Shown: positions 50,425 to 59,583 of the stretch, piece after piece
Position numbering within the stretch: the stretch's first letter is position 1
How the letters are laid out: each line of letters starts with the position of its first letter
Assembly: GCF_008905045.1 (NCBI RefSeq)
Contig: NZ_VWMY01000001.1
Span: forward strand, 168,002-232,001
Length of the DNA: 64,000 nt
Direction of reading: 5' to 3'
Origin: Streptomyces albicerus
GTDB taxonomy: Bacteria; Actinomycetota; Actinomycetes; Streptomycetales; Streptomycetaceae
Translations under genes and position numbers: made by a program
Notes under the pieces: generated by a model
What the model saw: the letters and a program-made list of their open reading frames with translations, nothing else
The model's database searches: none
Told to the model about the DNA's origin: nothing

Positions 50425-50919
50425 ATGAGACCCACGTCCGCGCCGTTCGACGATCTCGACCGCAAGATCGTCACGGCACTGATGGCGAACGCCCGCACGA
50501 GCTTCGCCGAGATCGGCGCGGCGATCGGTCTGTCGGCCACCGCGGTCAAGCGCCGGGTCGACCGGCTGCGCGAGACGGGTGTGATCACCGGGTTCTCGGC
50601 GACGGTGGAGCCGGCCGCGCTCGGCTGGCGTACGGAGGCGTACGTGGAGGTGTACTGCGAGGGTGCGGCTCCGCCGCGGCGGCTCGCGGAGGTGGTGCGC
50701 AACCATCCGGAGATCACCGCCGCGATGACGGTGACCGGTGGCGCGGACGCGCTGCTGCACGTACGGGCCCGGGACGTGGAGCACTTCGAGGAGGTGCTCG
50801 AACGGATCCGTGTGGAGCCGTTCATCCGGAAGACGATCAGCTTCATGGTGCTCTCGCATCTGCTGCCGGAGAGCCCGGAGGCGGGGGCGAACCAGCCGGC
50901 TCCGGAACCGGAGGCGTGA
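50425..50919 (+). CDS. Lrp/AsnC-family regulator
   Basis: The 164-residue protein has the N-terminal Lrp HTH (FAEIGAAIGLSATAVKRRVD) and a C-terminal RAM domain with the amino-acid-binding GGADALLHVRARD segment. It precedes the arginine and ornithine genes ddaH-rocD, so it is probably their arginine- or ornithine-responsive regulator, as in other actinomycetes. Confidence 0.92.
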   Translation: MRPTSAPFDDLDRKIVTALMANARTSFAEIGAAIGLSATAVKRRVDRLRETGVITGFSATVEPAALGWRTEAYVEVYCEGAAPPRRLAEVVRNHPEITAAMTVTGGADALLHVRARDVEHFEEVLERIRVEPFIRKTISFMVLSHLLPESPEAGANQPAPEPEA

Positions 50920-51118
50920 GCGCACCCCGGCTCGGTCGCGGGCTCGGACACCGGAATCCACCCTCGCGGGCTAACCACGCATCGATCGTGCGCCGACCCG
51001 CCCCTATACGCAGCAACCCTGCGGCAGCGCGCAATTGCTGATCCTTGTCGGACGCCCCTCCGCTTCCTACCGTTGAGGCATCCCACTCAACACCGCAGGA
51101 AAGCGGAGGAACCCCTCT

Positions 51119-51940
51119 GTGCCCATGAGCCGTGTGCCGCGATCGAGGCGCTTTCTTGTCTGCGAACCCAGACACTTCGCCGTGCAGTACGCCATCAATC
51201 CCTGGATGCATGAGGACACACAGGTCGACGTCGATCTGGCCCGCGGCCAGTGGGCGGAGCTGATCCGCGCCTACCGCGCCCACGGCCACACCGTCGACAG
51301 CGTGGAACCGGTCGCCGGTCTGCCGGACATGGTCTTCGCCGCGAACTCGGCGCTGGTCATGGCGGGCCGGGTCTTCGGCTCGTACTTCCACGCGCCGCAG
51401 CGCCGCCCGGAGTCGACCGCGTACGAGACGTGGTTCAAGAACGCGGGCTTCGACGTCTACCGCTCCGAGTCGGTGTGCGAGGGCGAGGGCGACCTGATCC
51501 CGGTCGGCCGGTACGTCCTGGCCGGCACCGGATTCCGTACGGCACGGGCGGCCCACCACGAGGTGCAGGAGTTCTTCGGCGTCCCGACGGTCAGCCTGCA
51601 GCTGATGGATCCGCGCTTCTACCATCTCGACACCGCGCTGTTCGTGCTCGACGACGGGTCGGAGGCGAACATCGCGTACTACCCGGAGGCCTTCTCCCCC
51701 GGCAGCCGTGAGGTGCTGCGCCGGCTGTTCCCGGACGCGGTGATCGCCACGCACGAGGACGCGATGGCGTTCGGGCTGAACTCCGTCTCGGACGGCCGCC
51801 ATGTCTTCATCTCGCCGAGGGCCGAGGCGCTCGCCGGCGAACTCGCCCGCCACGGCTACGTTCCCGTCCCTGTCGACCTGTCGGAGTTCCAGAAGGCCGG
51901 CGGGGGCATCAAGTGCTGCACCCAGGAGATCCGCTCATGA
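51119..51940 (+). CDS. ddaH: Dimethylarginine dimethylaminohydrolase family enzyme
   Basis: This 273-residue amidinotransferase-fold enzyme has FAANSALV and EGEGDLIPVGRYVLAG, the His of RFYHLDTALFVL and the catalytic Cys in GGIKCCTQE at the C-terminus. It hydrolyses dimethylarginine to citrulline, though an arginine/ornithine-related role is possible. GTG 51119 has GGAGGA 8 nt upstream. The stop overlaps rocD by 4 bp. Confidence 0.9.
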   Translation: MPMSRVPRSRRFLVCEPRHFAVQYAINPWMHEDTQVDVDLARGQWAELIRAYRAHGHTVDSVEPVAGLPDMVFAANSALVMAGRVFGSYFHAPQRRPESTAYETWFKNAGFDVYRSESVCEGEGDLIPVGRYVLAGTGFRTARAAHHEVQEFFGVPTVSLQLMDPRFYHLDTALFVLDDGSEANIAYYPEAFSPGSREVLRRLFPDAVIATHEDAMAFGLNSVSDGRHVFISPRAEALAGELARHGYVPVPVDLSEFQKAGGGIKCCTQEIRS

Positions 51941-53169
51941 CCGTCGCTCCCGTCCGCGCCGCCCGATCGTCCGCCGAGCTGATCCGCGCCGAGGAGCCCG
52001 TCCTCGCGCACAACTACCACCCGCTGCCCGTGGTCGTCGCGCGCGCCGAGGGCACCTGGGTCGAGGACGTCGAGGGCCGCCGCTACCTCGACATGCTGGC
52101 CGGCTACTCGGCCCTCAACTTCGGGCACCGCCACCCGGCCCTGATCGAGGCCGCACACCGCCAGCTCGACCAGCTGACGCTCACCTCGCGTGCCTTCCAC
52201 AACGACAGGCTCGCCCAATTCGCCGAGTCCCTGGCCGAGTTGACGGGCCTGGACATGGTGCTGCCGATGAACACGGGCGCCGAGGCCGTGGAGAGCGGCA
52301 TCAAGGTGGCCCGCAAATGGGCGTACGACGTGAAGGGCGTCGCACCGGACCAGGCGACCATCGTCGTGGCCGCCGACAACTTCCACGGCCGTACGACGAC
52401 CATCGTCAGCTTCTCCACGGACGAGACGGCCCGCGCGGGGTTCGGTCCCTTCACGCCGGGCTTCCGCGTGGTCCCGTACAACGATCTCGCCGCGCTCGAA
52501 GCGGCGATCGACGAGACGACCGCGGCCGTGCTGATCGAGCCGATCCAGGGCGAGGCGGGCGTCGTCATCCCGGACGACGGCTATCTGCGGGGCGTTCGCG
52601 AGCTGACCCGACGGGCCGGGTGCCTGTTCATCGCCGACGAGATCCAGTCGGGCCTCGGGCGCACGGGCCGCACACTGGCCGTCGAGCACGAGGCGGTCGT
52701 CCCGGACGTGCTGCTGCTCGGCAAGGCGCTCGGCGGCGGCATCGTGCCGGTCTCCGCGGTGGTCGCGCGGCGCGAGGTGCTCCAGGTGCTGCGGCCGGGC
52801 GAGCACGGGTCGACGTTCGGCGGCAATCCACTGGCCGCGGCGGTCGGCTCGGCCGTCGTGGAACTGCTGGAGACCGGCGAATTCCAGCGCAGGGCCGAGG
52901 AGTTGGGCATGGAGCTGCGGGTCGGTCTGACGGCTCTGGTCGGCAAGGGCGTGCAGGGCTTCCGGGCCCGCGGGCTGTGGGCGGGCGTCGACATCGACCC
53001 CGCCATCGGTACGGGCCGCGAGATCAGCGAACGCCTCATGCGCGAGGGAGTCCTCGTGAAGGACACCCACGGTTCGACGATCCGCCTAGCTCCCCCACTC
53101 ACCATCACGACCGATGAACTCGGCCAGGCACTCGGGACACTGGAGAAGGTCCTGACGGAGGGGGCCTGA
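51937..53169 (+). CDS. rocD: Ornithine-oxo-acid transaminase
   Basis: The 410-residue class-III PLP aminotransferase has PLP lysine in LLLGKALGGGIVPVSAV, FIADEIQSGLGRTG near residue 235 and MNTGAEAVESGIKVARKW near residue 110. It converts ornithine to glutamate semialdehyde. Co-translated with ddaH (4-bp ATGA overlap), it forms an arginine/ornithine catabolic unit. A dispersed repeat follows. Confidence 0.93.
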   Translation: MTVAPVRAARSSAELIRAEEPVLAHNYHPLPVVVARAEGTWVEDVEGRRYLDMLAGYSALNFGHRHPALIEAAHRQLDQLTLTSRAFHNDRLAQFAESLAELTGLDMVLPMNTGAEAVESGIKVARKWAYDVKGVAPDQATIVVAADNFHGRTTTIVSFSTDETARAGFGPFTPGFRVVPYNDLAALEAAIDETTAAVLIEPIQGEAGVVIPDDGYLRGVRELTRRAGCLFIADEIQSGLGRTGRTLAVEHEAVVPDVLLLGKALGGGIVPVSAVVARREVLQVLRPGEHGSTFGGNPLAAAVGSAVVELLETGEFQRRAEELGMELRVGLTALVGKGVQGFRARGLWAGVDIDPAIGTGREISERLMREGVLVKDTHGSTIRLAPPLTITTDELGQALGTLEKVLTEGA

Positions 53170-53204
53170 CGACTCGGGATCCAGAGGCTCCAGGGCTCGG
53201 GCGC

Positions 53205-53270
53205 ACGGGGGCGCCCCTTTAGGGGCGCGGGGAACTGCGCGACAAGCCCAAGACAACCCGCAGCCGACGG
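53205..53270. repeat. Dispersed intergenic repeat, short form
   Basis: GGGGCGCCCCTTTAGGGGCG and then CGGGGAACTGCGCGAC match the copy at 19367-19425. The remainder of the 205-bp gap to 53374 holds nothing I recognise. Confidence 0.75.
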
Positions 53271-53374
53271 ACGGGCTGGGGGCCTGGACCCAGGCCCCCA
53301 GGGCCAAGCCATCGGCACCGAACCCCACCCCAAACCCGCCGCCTCCACCATCACCCGCTCCGACGTACGACGGC

Positions 53375-54691
53375 TCAGGAAAGAAGCCGGTCGAACCGAA
53401 ACGGCACAAGCGCTTCGGGCCGCCGCCCCGTACGGATGTACTCGGCGAGCCGATACCCCGTCACCGGCCCCAACGTGACGCCGAGCATCCCGTGACCGGT
53501 AGCCGCGAAGGCGTTGTCGTGGCCCGGCACCCGGTCGATCACCGGCAAGCCGTCCGGGAGGAACGGCCGCCCGCCGACCCACGGGTCGCGAATCAGGCTG
53601 ACGAGATCGTCCGGATCGTCGAACCAGCGCCCCAGATAGTGCCGGCTCGCGAGAGCGACGGCGACGATACGGCGCCAGTCGAGGCGGTTGTTGTTGCCGC
53701 TCAGTTCCATCGTGCCGCCGATCCGCGTGGTGCCGCCGATAGGTGAGGCGACGGCCCTGCGCTCGCCGAAGTACAGCGTGTGCCGGGGTGCCGGATCCAG
53801 GTCCACCGAGAAGCTGTAGCCCTTGCCCGCCTGGAGAGGCAACGGACTCCCCAGCGAGCGCAGCAGGCCCGGCGAACGCATGCCGGCCGCGACGACGACG
53901 GCCGAACAGGGGATGTCGCCCTGGGCGGTCCTCAGTGCGGTGACCCGCCCGCCCGCGGACCGGAACCCGGTGGCCTCCGCGTTCTCATGGACCTTCACCC
54001 CCTGGGCGGCGAGTGCCTCCCCGAGGGCGCGGGCGAACGCCTCCGGGTCGACCACGCCCTCTCCCTCGACGAGATAGGCCGCGCGCACCCGGGACGACAA
54101 CGCGTCGTCCAGCAGCCGCGCTTCGGGACCCGTGGTGATGTCGTCGGGCATCGGATAGCGGCCGTCCGCCATCTCCCGCTGGACCGCGAGATGGTGCCGG
54201 GCCTCGGCCGACGACAGGAAGGCGTGCACCATGCCGGGCCGGGTCAGCGTCGTGTCGACCCCGGCCTCGCGCAGACCGTCGAAGAGATCGAAGGTGTGCT
54301 GGTTCAGCTCGGCGATCGCCGCGTAACCGCGCCGGAACGCGGCCGGTGTGCTGCTGCGCCAGAACCGCCACAGCCACCGTACGAACGCCGGGTCCGGCAG
54401 CGGTCGCAGATAGAGAGGCGAGTCCGGCCTGCCGAGGGAGCGCAGGGCGTACCTCACCACCCCGGGGGCGGGGACGGGCGTCGAATGGCTGAGGCAGACC
54501 CATCCGGCGTTGCCCCGGGACACCCCGGAGCCCAGGCCACGCCGCTCCACGACCTCCACCGGGACGCCGGCCGCGGCCAGGTAGTACGCCGTGCACAGCC
54601 CCACGACACCCCCGCCGACGACCACGACGGGGTGGCCGCCGACCGGACCGACCGCACCGCCCGCACCCGCCGGACCGGACACACCGGTCAT
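53375..54691 (-). CDS. FAD-dependent D-amino-acid dehydrogenase-like oxidoreductase
   Basis: The 438-residue protein has an N-terminal FAD motif VVVGGGVVGLCTAYYLAAA after a Gly/Pro-rich start, and the end segment AATGHGMLGVTLGPVTGYR of the DAO/DadA group. It would deaminate an amino acid imported by the ABC genes beside it. Its ATG overlaps the ATPase stop by 4 bp, so it ends the transporter operon. Glycine oxidase is an alternative. Confidence 0.87.
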   Translation of the reverse strand: MTGVSGPAGAGGAVGPVGGHPVVVVGGGVVGLCTAYYLAAAGVPVEVVERRGLGSGVSRGNAGWVCLSHSTPVPAPGVVRYALRSLGRPDSPLYLRPLPDPAFVRWLWRFWRSSTPAAFRRGYAAIAELNQHTFDLFDGLREAGVDTTLTRPGMVHAFLSSAEARHHLAVQREMADGRYPMPDDITTGPEARLLDDALSSRVRAAYLVEGEGVVDPEAFARALGEALAAQGVKVHENAEATGFRSAGGRVTALRTAQGDIPCSAVVVAAGMRSPGLLRSLGSPLPLQAGKGYSFSVDLDPAPRHTLYFGERRAVASPIGGTTRIGGTMELSGNNNRLDWRRIVAVALASRHYLGRWFDDPDDLVSLIRDPWVGGRPFLPDGLPVIDRVPGHDNAFAATGHGMLGVTLGPVTGYRLAEYIRTGRRPEALVPFRFDRLLS

Positions 54692-55482
54692 GACGCGGTT
54701 CCGTACGAGGCGAGGAACTCCCGGGTCCGGTCCTGGGCCGGGTTGTCGAGGACGTCCTCGGGCCTGCCCGCCTCCACGATCCGGCCGCCGTCGACGAAGA
54801 CGACATGGTCGGCCACCTCGCGGGCGAAGGGCAGTTCGTGGGTGACCAGCAGCATCGTCATCCCGTCCGCGGCGAGTTCCCGCATCACGCTCAGCACCTC
54901 CCGGGTGGCCTCCGGGTCCAGGGAGGACGTGGGCTCGTCGAAGAGGAGCACCTCGGGCTTGAGGGCGAGGGCCCGGGCGATGGCGACGCGCTGCTGCTCG
55001 CCGCCGGAGAGCTGCTCGGGCTGGGCGAGGGCGCGGTGGGCGACGTTGACCCGGCGCAGGAGGGCCACGGCCCGTTCCAGCGCCTCCTGTTCGGGGATGC
55101 CCGCCTTGCGTTGCGCCAGGACGACGTTCTCCACGGCCGTGAGATGCGGGAACAGATGGAACCGCTGGAAGACCATGCCGACGGTGCGGCGCAGCCGCGC
55201 CAGGTCCCGGCAGACCGTGCGACCGCCTTGGTGCACGACCTCTCCTGCGACCTCAACCATGCCCTTGTCCGGCCGTTCCAGGAGGTTGACGCAGCGCATC
55301 AGGGTCGTCTTGCCGCCACCGCTCTGGCCGATGACGCTGACGATGCGGCCCCGGCCGACCTCCAGGTGGACGTCGTCGAGCACCAGGCGGCCGTCGAAGG
55401 ACTTGCTCAGGCCGTCGATCCGTACGACCGCGTCGGTGGCCGGAGAAGTGGTGATCTCGGTTGTGGTGACGGGCTCGGTCAT
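54688..55482 (-). CDS. Amino acid ABC transporter ATPase
   Basis: The 264-residue ATPase has Walker A GQSGGGKTTLMR, signature LSGGEQQRVAIARAL, Walker B EVLLFDEPTSSLDPE and the H-loop LVTHE. It is the polar-amino-acid type (GlnQ-like). It overlaps the permease gene before it and the oxidoreductase after it. Confidence 0.94.
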   Translation of the reverse strand: MTEPVTTTEITTSPATDAVVRIDGLSKSFDGRLVLDDVHLEVGRGRIVSVIGQSGGGKTTLMRCVNLLERPDKGMVEVAGEVVHQGGRTVCRDLARLRRTVGMVFQRFHLFPHLTAVENVVLAQRKAGIPEQEALERAVALLRRVNVAHRALAQPEQLSGGEQQRVAIARALALKPEVLLFDEPTSSLDPEATREVLSVMRELAADGMTMLLVTHELPFAREVADHVVFVDGGRIVEAGRPEDVLDNPAQDRTREFLASYGTAS

Positions 55483-56246
55483 ACCGTCGCCTCCTTACGG
55501 TCGACGGGTACGCCGAGGTCGTTCGCGAGCAGTTCGCGGGCGGCCCGCATGCGGCGGCGTCGCCACGGGGACAGGGGGACGCCCGCCCGTACCTTCCGTT
55601 CCAGCAGCAGGAGGAGCTGGGAGAGCGGGTAGCAGAGGGCGAAGTAGACCGCCGAGATGACCAGGTACACCTCGAGCGCGCGGAAGGTGGCCGAGGTGAT
55701 GAGCCGCCCCTCGGACATCAGCTCGGCGGCGGAGACCGTGACGAGCAGCGAGGTGGACTTCAGCAGGTCGACCAGCATGGTGTTGGTGCCGGGCAGGGCC
55801 TGCCGGACGGCCTGCGGCAGGATGACGTGGCTGAAGATGCCCACCTTGCCGAGACCGAGCGCCTCGCCCGCCTCGGTCTGCCCGGCGTGCACCCCGCTGA
55901 TCGCGGAGCGGAAGATCTCGGACAGGTAGGCGGCGTAGAAGACGACCAGGCTGAGGCAGCCGGCCGTGAACACGTCCAGCCGGAGCCCGGCCGAGGCGAG
56001 GCCGAAGTAGCTCAGGAAGATGATGGCCAGCAGCGGGATGTTCTTGAACACCTCGGTGTAGACGGCGGCGACGGCACGCGCGGGCCATGCCTTGCTCAGC
56101 CGCAGCAGCGCCACGGCCAGGCCGAGCAGCACGGCGCCGACGAAGCTCACCACCGTGTACGAGAGGGTGCGCCAGAGTGCGTCGATCAGGTCGGACCGGT
56201 AGTCGGACCAGGGGACTTGGAAGAGACCGGACGCCATGTCGTTCAT
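55479..56246 (-). CDS. Amino acid ABC transporter permease
   Basis: The 255-residue His/Glu/Gln/Arg-type permease has about five membrane helices and the EAA-like loop SGVHAGQTEAGEALGLGK. ATG 56246 is used; GTG 56252 is equally plausible given the GAGGGG site. The C-terminal tail is Arg-rich. Confidence 0.9.
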   Translation of the reverse strand: MNDMASGLFQVPWSDYRSDLIDALWRTLSYTVVSFVGAVLLGLAVALLRLSKAWPARAVAAVYTEVFKNIPLLAIIFLSYFGLASAGLRLDVFTAGCLSLVVFYAAYLSEIFRSAISGVHAGQTEAGEALGLGKVGIFSHVILPQAVRQALPGTNTMLVDLLKSTSLLVTVSAAELMSEGRLITSATFRALEVYLVISAVYFALCYPLSQLLLLLERKVRAGVPLSPWRRRRMRAARELLANDLGVPVDRKEATV

Positions 56247-56260
56247 GAACACTCATCCCC

Positions 56261-57193
56261 TCACTGCGCGATGGACGGCGGCGTCCAGTCCTGGGGCCGG
56301 TCCACGCCCCGGCGCGCGGTGGCGACGTCGGCGGAGGGCTCGAGGAACTGCGCGGGGTCGCCGCCGTACTTCTTGACGAGCTTCTCCATCTCGCCGTTCT
56401 CGTACATGGCGTCGATCTCCGCGGAGATGGCCTTCTCCAGCTTGGTGGCCTTCTTCGGCAGGTAGAAGCCGGTCTGGTACGGCTGGAAGTACGCGTAGGC
56501 GGGCTTCGCCTTGACCTCGGCGGCGGTCGGCGGCGTCATGTACTGGGTGTCGATCTTCAGGTCCGGCCGTTCCTTCTGCGCCGCGATGATGATCAGCGGA
56601 TCGAGGAACCCGACGTCGACGCGGTCCGCGCCGAGGTCGTCGAACACCCCGTTGGCATCGGGATAGGCGTGCAGCTCGGCATCGGGCACCGCCTGGATCG
56701 ACTTGACCCAGACATAGCCCTCGACCGTCCCGAGATCGAGACCCTTGAGGTCGTCGACCGTCTTGTACGTCTTGCCGGACCGGACGGCCATCGCCGGGGG
56801 CGAGTAGTAGGGCGGATCGGTGAACAGGCCCTGCTTCTGCCGGTCGGCGGACCAGGCGACGCCGCCGATGGTGATGTCCACGCGGCGGGACTGCACCCCG
56901 GCGAGCATGCCGGCGAAGTCCGTCACCTGGGGCTTGATCTCAAGGCCGAGCTTGTCGGCCACGTAGGCGAGGATGTCGCCGTCCAGGCCGACGATCTTGT
57001 CGCCCTGGACGCTGGTGTAGGGGGCGTACGGCTGGACGGCCACCTTGATCACGCCGGGCGTGAGCGTGCCGAGGGTGGCGGTCTTCGCGGACACGTTCGT
57101 GGGTTCGTCGTCGCCTTCCGAACCACAGGCGGCGACTGCCGGAATCAGGAGCATCGCTGACAAAGCAGCCATGAGTGAGCGCACACGGATCAT
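56261..57193 (-). CDS. Amino acid ABC transporter substrate-binding lipoprotein
   Basis: This 310-residue SBP_bac_3-type lipoprotein has lipobox VAACGS and then PYAPYTSVQGDKIVGLDGD, the ligand-site region. ATG 57193 has GGAAGG 9 nt upstream. It delivers an amino acid to the permease. It starts the operon and is divergent from the cdaR-like regulator. Confidence 0.9.
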   Translation of the reverse strand: MIRVRSLMAALSAMLLIPAVAACGSEGDDEPTNVSAKTATLGTLTPGVIKVAVQPYAPYTSVQGDKIVGLDGDILAYVADKLGLEIKPQVTDFAGMLAGVQSRRVDITIGGVAWSADRQKQGLFTDPPYYSPPAMAVRSGKTYKTVDDLKGLDLGTVEGYVWVKSIQAVPDAELHAYPDANGVFDDLGADRVDVGFLDPLIIIAAQKERPDLKIDTQYMTPPTAAEVKAKPAYAYFQPYQTGFYLPKKATKLEKAISAEIDAMYENGEMEKLVKKYGGDPAQFLEPSADVATARRGVDRPQDWTPPSIAQ

Positions 57194-57322
57194 CGGCTTG
57201 GGCCTTCCGTAACGGCACGGGTATCGGCACTGAAGGGGCCCGCCGTTCACCGCGCTGTGCCCCCGGCGGGGATGTGATGGGCTCATACGCTATGGACAGG
57301 CCGACCGCCCGTCACCGTTCAC

Positions 57323-57332
57323 TTCGTACGAA
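57323..57332. promoter_or_regulatory. TTCGTACGAA palindrome between the transporter operon and its regulator
   Basis: This perfect 10-bp palindrome lies in the 244-bp gap between the divergent binding-protein and cdaR-like genes, so it is the best operator candidate there. Confidence 0.4.
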
Positions 57333-57437
57333 CTTGCGGCTGAAATCGCTCGCTCTGCTGTACGGTGCGTCCACTCCGATACCTCTGGTCCATCGCCGGT
57401 CCATCCCCGGTCCGTCCCCTCGACGGGAGGAACGTCC

Positions 57438-58634
57438 GTGCTGAGCCCGTCACTCGCCCAGGAGATCGCCGGGGACACCACCGCGGTCATCGGCTTCAAC
57501 GTGCTGATCACCGACGCGGAGGGCATGGTCATCGGCAGCGGTGACACCAACCGGGTCGGCACGTTCCACGAGGCGTCCGTCGAGGTGATCCGCACACAGG
57601 AACCGGCCACGCACAACGCCTCGCAGGCCCATCGGCTCCGAGGCGTGCGTCCGGGTGTCACCCTGCCGCTGGTCACCGACGGGCAGGCGGTGGGAACGGT
57701 CGGGATCACCGGTACGCCCGCCCAGGTGCGCCGCTTCGGCCTGCTGGTGAAGCGGCAGACGGAGATCCTGCTCCGCGAGTCGGTGATGCTGCGCTCCCGG
57801 CTGCTCGCCGAGCGGGCGGCGGAGAAGCTGCTGGCCGACATCGCCTCCTACGACCCGCAGGTGGTGGAGGGCGACTTCCTCGTCTTCCGGGCCGCCGAGC
57901 TGGGCTTCGACCTGCGGCTGCGGCGGGTCGCGGTGGCGTTCGAGGTGACCGTCCCCGACACGGGCGGCCGGCGCCAGGGCACGCCCACCCGGGACATGGC
58001 GCTGGTCCGCTCGGAGCTGCTCCGCACGGTCCGCGAGGTCTTCGCCGACCCGCAGGACATCGTCGCCACCACGGCTCCCGGCTGGATCGGCGTACTGCAC
58101 CGGTGCCAGGCCGACCAGGCGGTGGCCTCGCCGGCCGGCGACTGCCGACGGGTCACCGACCTGATCGCCGCCCAGGGCGGTCTCACCGCCCGCGCGGGCA
58201 TCGGCGAACCCGCCGCCTCGGTCGGCGCCCTGCACGACTCCTATCAGGACGCGTGCGACGCGCTGCGCCTCGGCGCCCGGCTGGCGGGCCGCTCCCCCGT
58301 CCACCTGATCACCGATCTGCGGGTCCACCAGGTCCTGGCGGCGGTCGGCCAGCCCGCCCGCAACCGTCTGCTCGACCTGACCGCCACGGACCTGCGCGCC
58401 CAGCCCGACTGGCCGGTACTCCGCGACACGATCACCGCCTGGTGCGAGAACGGCTTCAACCTCGTACGGGCGTCCGCGGCCCTCCACGTCCACCGCAACA
58501 CCGTGGTCTACCGTATGAACAAGATCGAGCAGATAACCGGCCGCTCCCTGCGCGACCACCGGGCCACCATGGCTTTGTATCTCGCTTGTCTGGCCGACCA
58601 GTTGGGCGGTGGCGGTGCCTCGGCGGAGACCTGA
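57438..58634 (+). CDS. CdaR/PucR-family regulator
   Basis: The 398-residue protein has an N-terminal sugar-diacid-recognition domain (about 5-135), a middle GGDEF-like region and a C-terminal PucR-type HTH (NLVRASAALHVHRNTVVYRM). Its position opposite the amino acid transporter suggests that it controls it. GTG 57438 has GGGAGG upstream. The ligand, likely an amino acid or small acid, is not known. Confidence 0.9.
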   Translation: MLSPSLAQEIAGDTTAVIGFNVLITDAEGMVIGSGDTNRVGTFHEASVEVIRTQEPATHNASQAHRLRGVRPGVTLPLVTDGQAVGTVGITGTPAQVRRFGLLVKRQTEILLRESVMLRSRLLAERAAEKLLADIASYDPQVVEGDFLVFRAAELGFDLRLRRVAVAFEVTVPDTGGRRQGTPTRDMALVRSELLRTVREVFADPQDIVATTAPGWIGVLHRCQADQAVASPAGDCRRVTDLIAAQGGLTARAGIGEPAASVGALHDSYQDACDALRLGARLAGRSPVHLITDLRVHQVLAAVGQPARNRLLDLTATDLRAQPDWPVLRDTITAWCENGFNLVRASAALHVHRNTVVYRMNKIEQITGRSLRDHRATMALYLACLADQLGGGGASAET

Positions 58635-58793
58635 TCCCGGTCACTGCGGAGGCCTGATCCCGATCACTCAAGAGGCCGATCGGCAACGGTTACGCGGGAG
58701 CGCGCCTGTGCCTAGACTGGCGTCTCGCGGCACGCCTGTTGACCTGCTAGAACGCGGCGGTTGAGCCGATCCTGTCGAGTGAGGAGCGACCCC

Positions 58794-59525
58794 TTGTTCT
58801 ATTACGTTCTCAAGTACGTGATTCTGGGACCGCTGTTGCGGCTGGTCTTCAGGCCTCGGATCGAGGGGCTCGAGCACGTGCCGGCGTCCGGCGCGGCCAT
58901 CGTCGCGGGAAATCACCTGTCGTTCTCGGACCACTTCCTGATGCCCGCGATCATCAAGCGGCGCATCACGTTCCTCGCGAAGGCCGAGTACTTCACCGGC
59001 CCGGGCATCAGAGGCCGGCTGACGGCCGCCTTCTTCCGCAGCGCCGGGCAGATCCCGGTGGACCGCTCCGGCAAGGAGGCGGGCCAGGCGGCGATCCGCG
59101 AGGGCCTCGGCGTGCTGCGCAAGGACGAACTGCTCGGCATCTACCCGGAGGGCACCCGCTCGCACGACGGCCGCCTCTACAAGGGCAAGGTGGGTGTCGC
59201 GGTGATGGCGCTCAGAGCCCAGGTCCCCGTCATCCCCTGCGCGATGATCGGCACCTTCGAGGCCCAGCCGCCCGGCAAGGTCATCCCGAACATCCACCCC
59301 GTGGTGATCCGCTTCGGCAAGCCCCTCGACTTCTCCCGCTACGCCGGCATGGAGAACGAGAAGGCGATCCTGCGCGCCATCACCGACGAGATCATGTACG
59401 CGATCCTCACCCTCTCCGATCAGGAGTACGTCGACCAGTACGCGGCCGTCGTCAAGGCGGAGGAGGCCGCCGAGAAGGCGGCGAAGGCGAAGGAACGCAA
59501 GTTCCCGCGCATGCCGCTCAGTTGA
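58794..59525 (+). CDS. 1-acylglycerol-3-phosphate acyltransferase (PlsC-like)
   Basis: The 243-residue protein has an N-terminal hydrophobic segment, NHLSFSD (NHxxxxD motif) and YPEGTRSHDGRLYKG. It transfers acyl groups to lysophosphatidic acid in phospholipid synthesis. TTG 58794 is used because GAGGAG stands 7 nt upstream and the result MFYYVLKYV is typical; GTG 58779 is an alternative. The C-terminus is a Lys/Ala helix. Confidence 0.9.
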   Translation: MFYYVLKYVILGPLLRLVFRPRIEGLEHVPASGAAIVAGNHLSFSDHFLMPAIIKRRITFLAKAEYFTGPGIRGRLTAAFFRSAGQIPVDRSGKEAGQAAIREGLGVLRKDELLGIYPEGTRSHDGRLYKGKVGVAVMALRAQVPVIPCAMIGTFEAQPPGKVIPNIHPVVIRFGKPLDFSRYAGMENEKAILRAITDEIMYAILTLSDQEYVDQYAAVVKAEEAAEKAAKAKERKFPRMPLS

Positions 59526-59583
59526 CGATCTGCCCGCAGCTAATCGGCTGGGATCCCGACGGCCCGCGCCGTACGGTCGCCCC

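Noticed and set aside
49224..51086. 620-residue leftward frame covering the response regulator
   Set aside because: Only its last 118 residues form a plausible protein; the rest is antisense to, or out of frame with, the LytTR regulator and Lrp gene.
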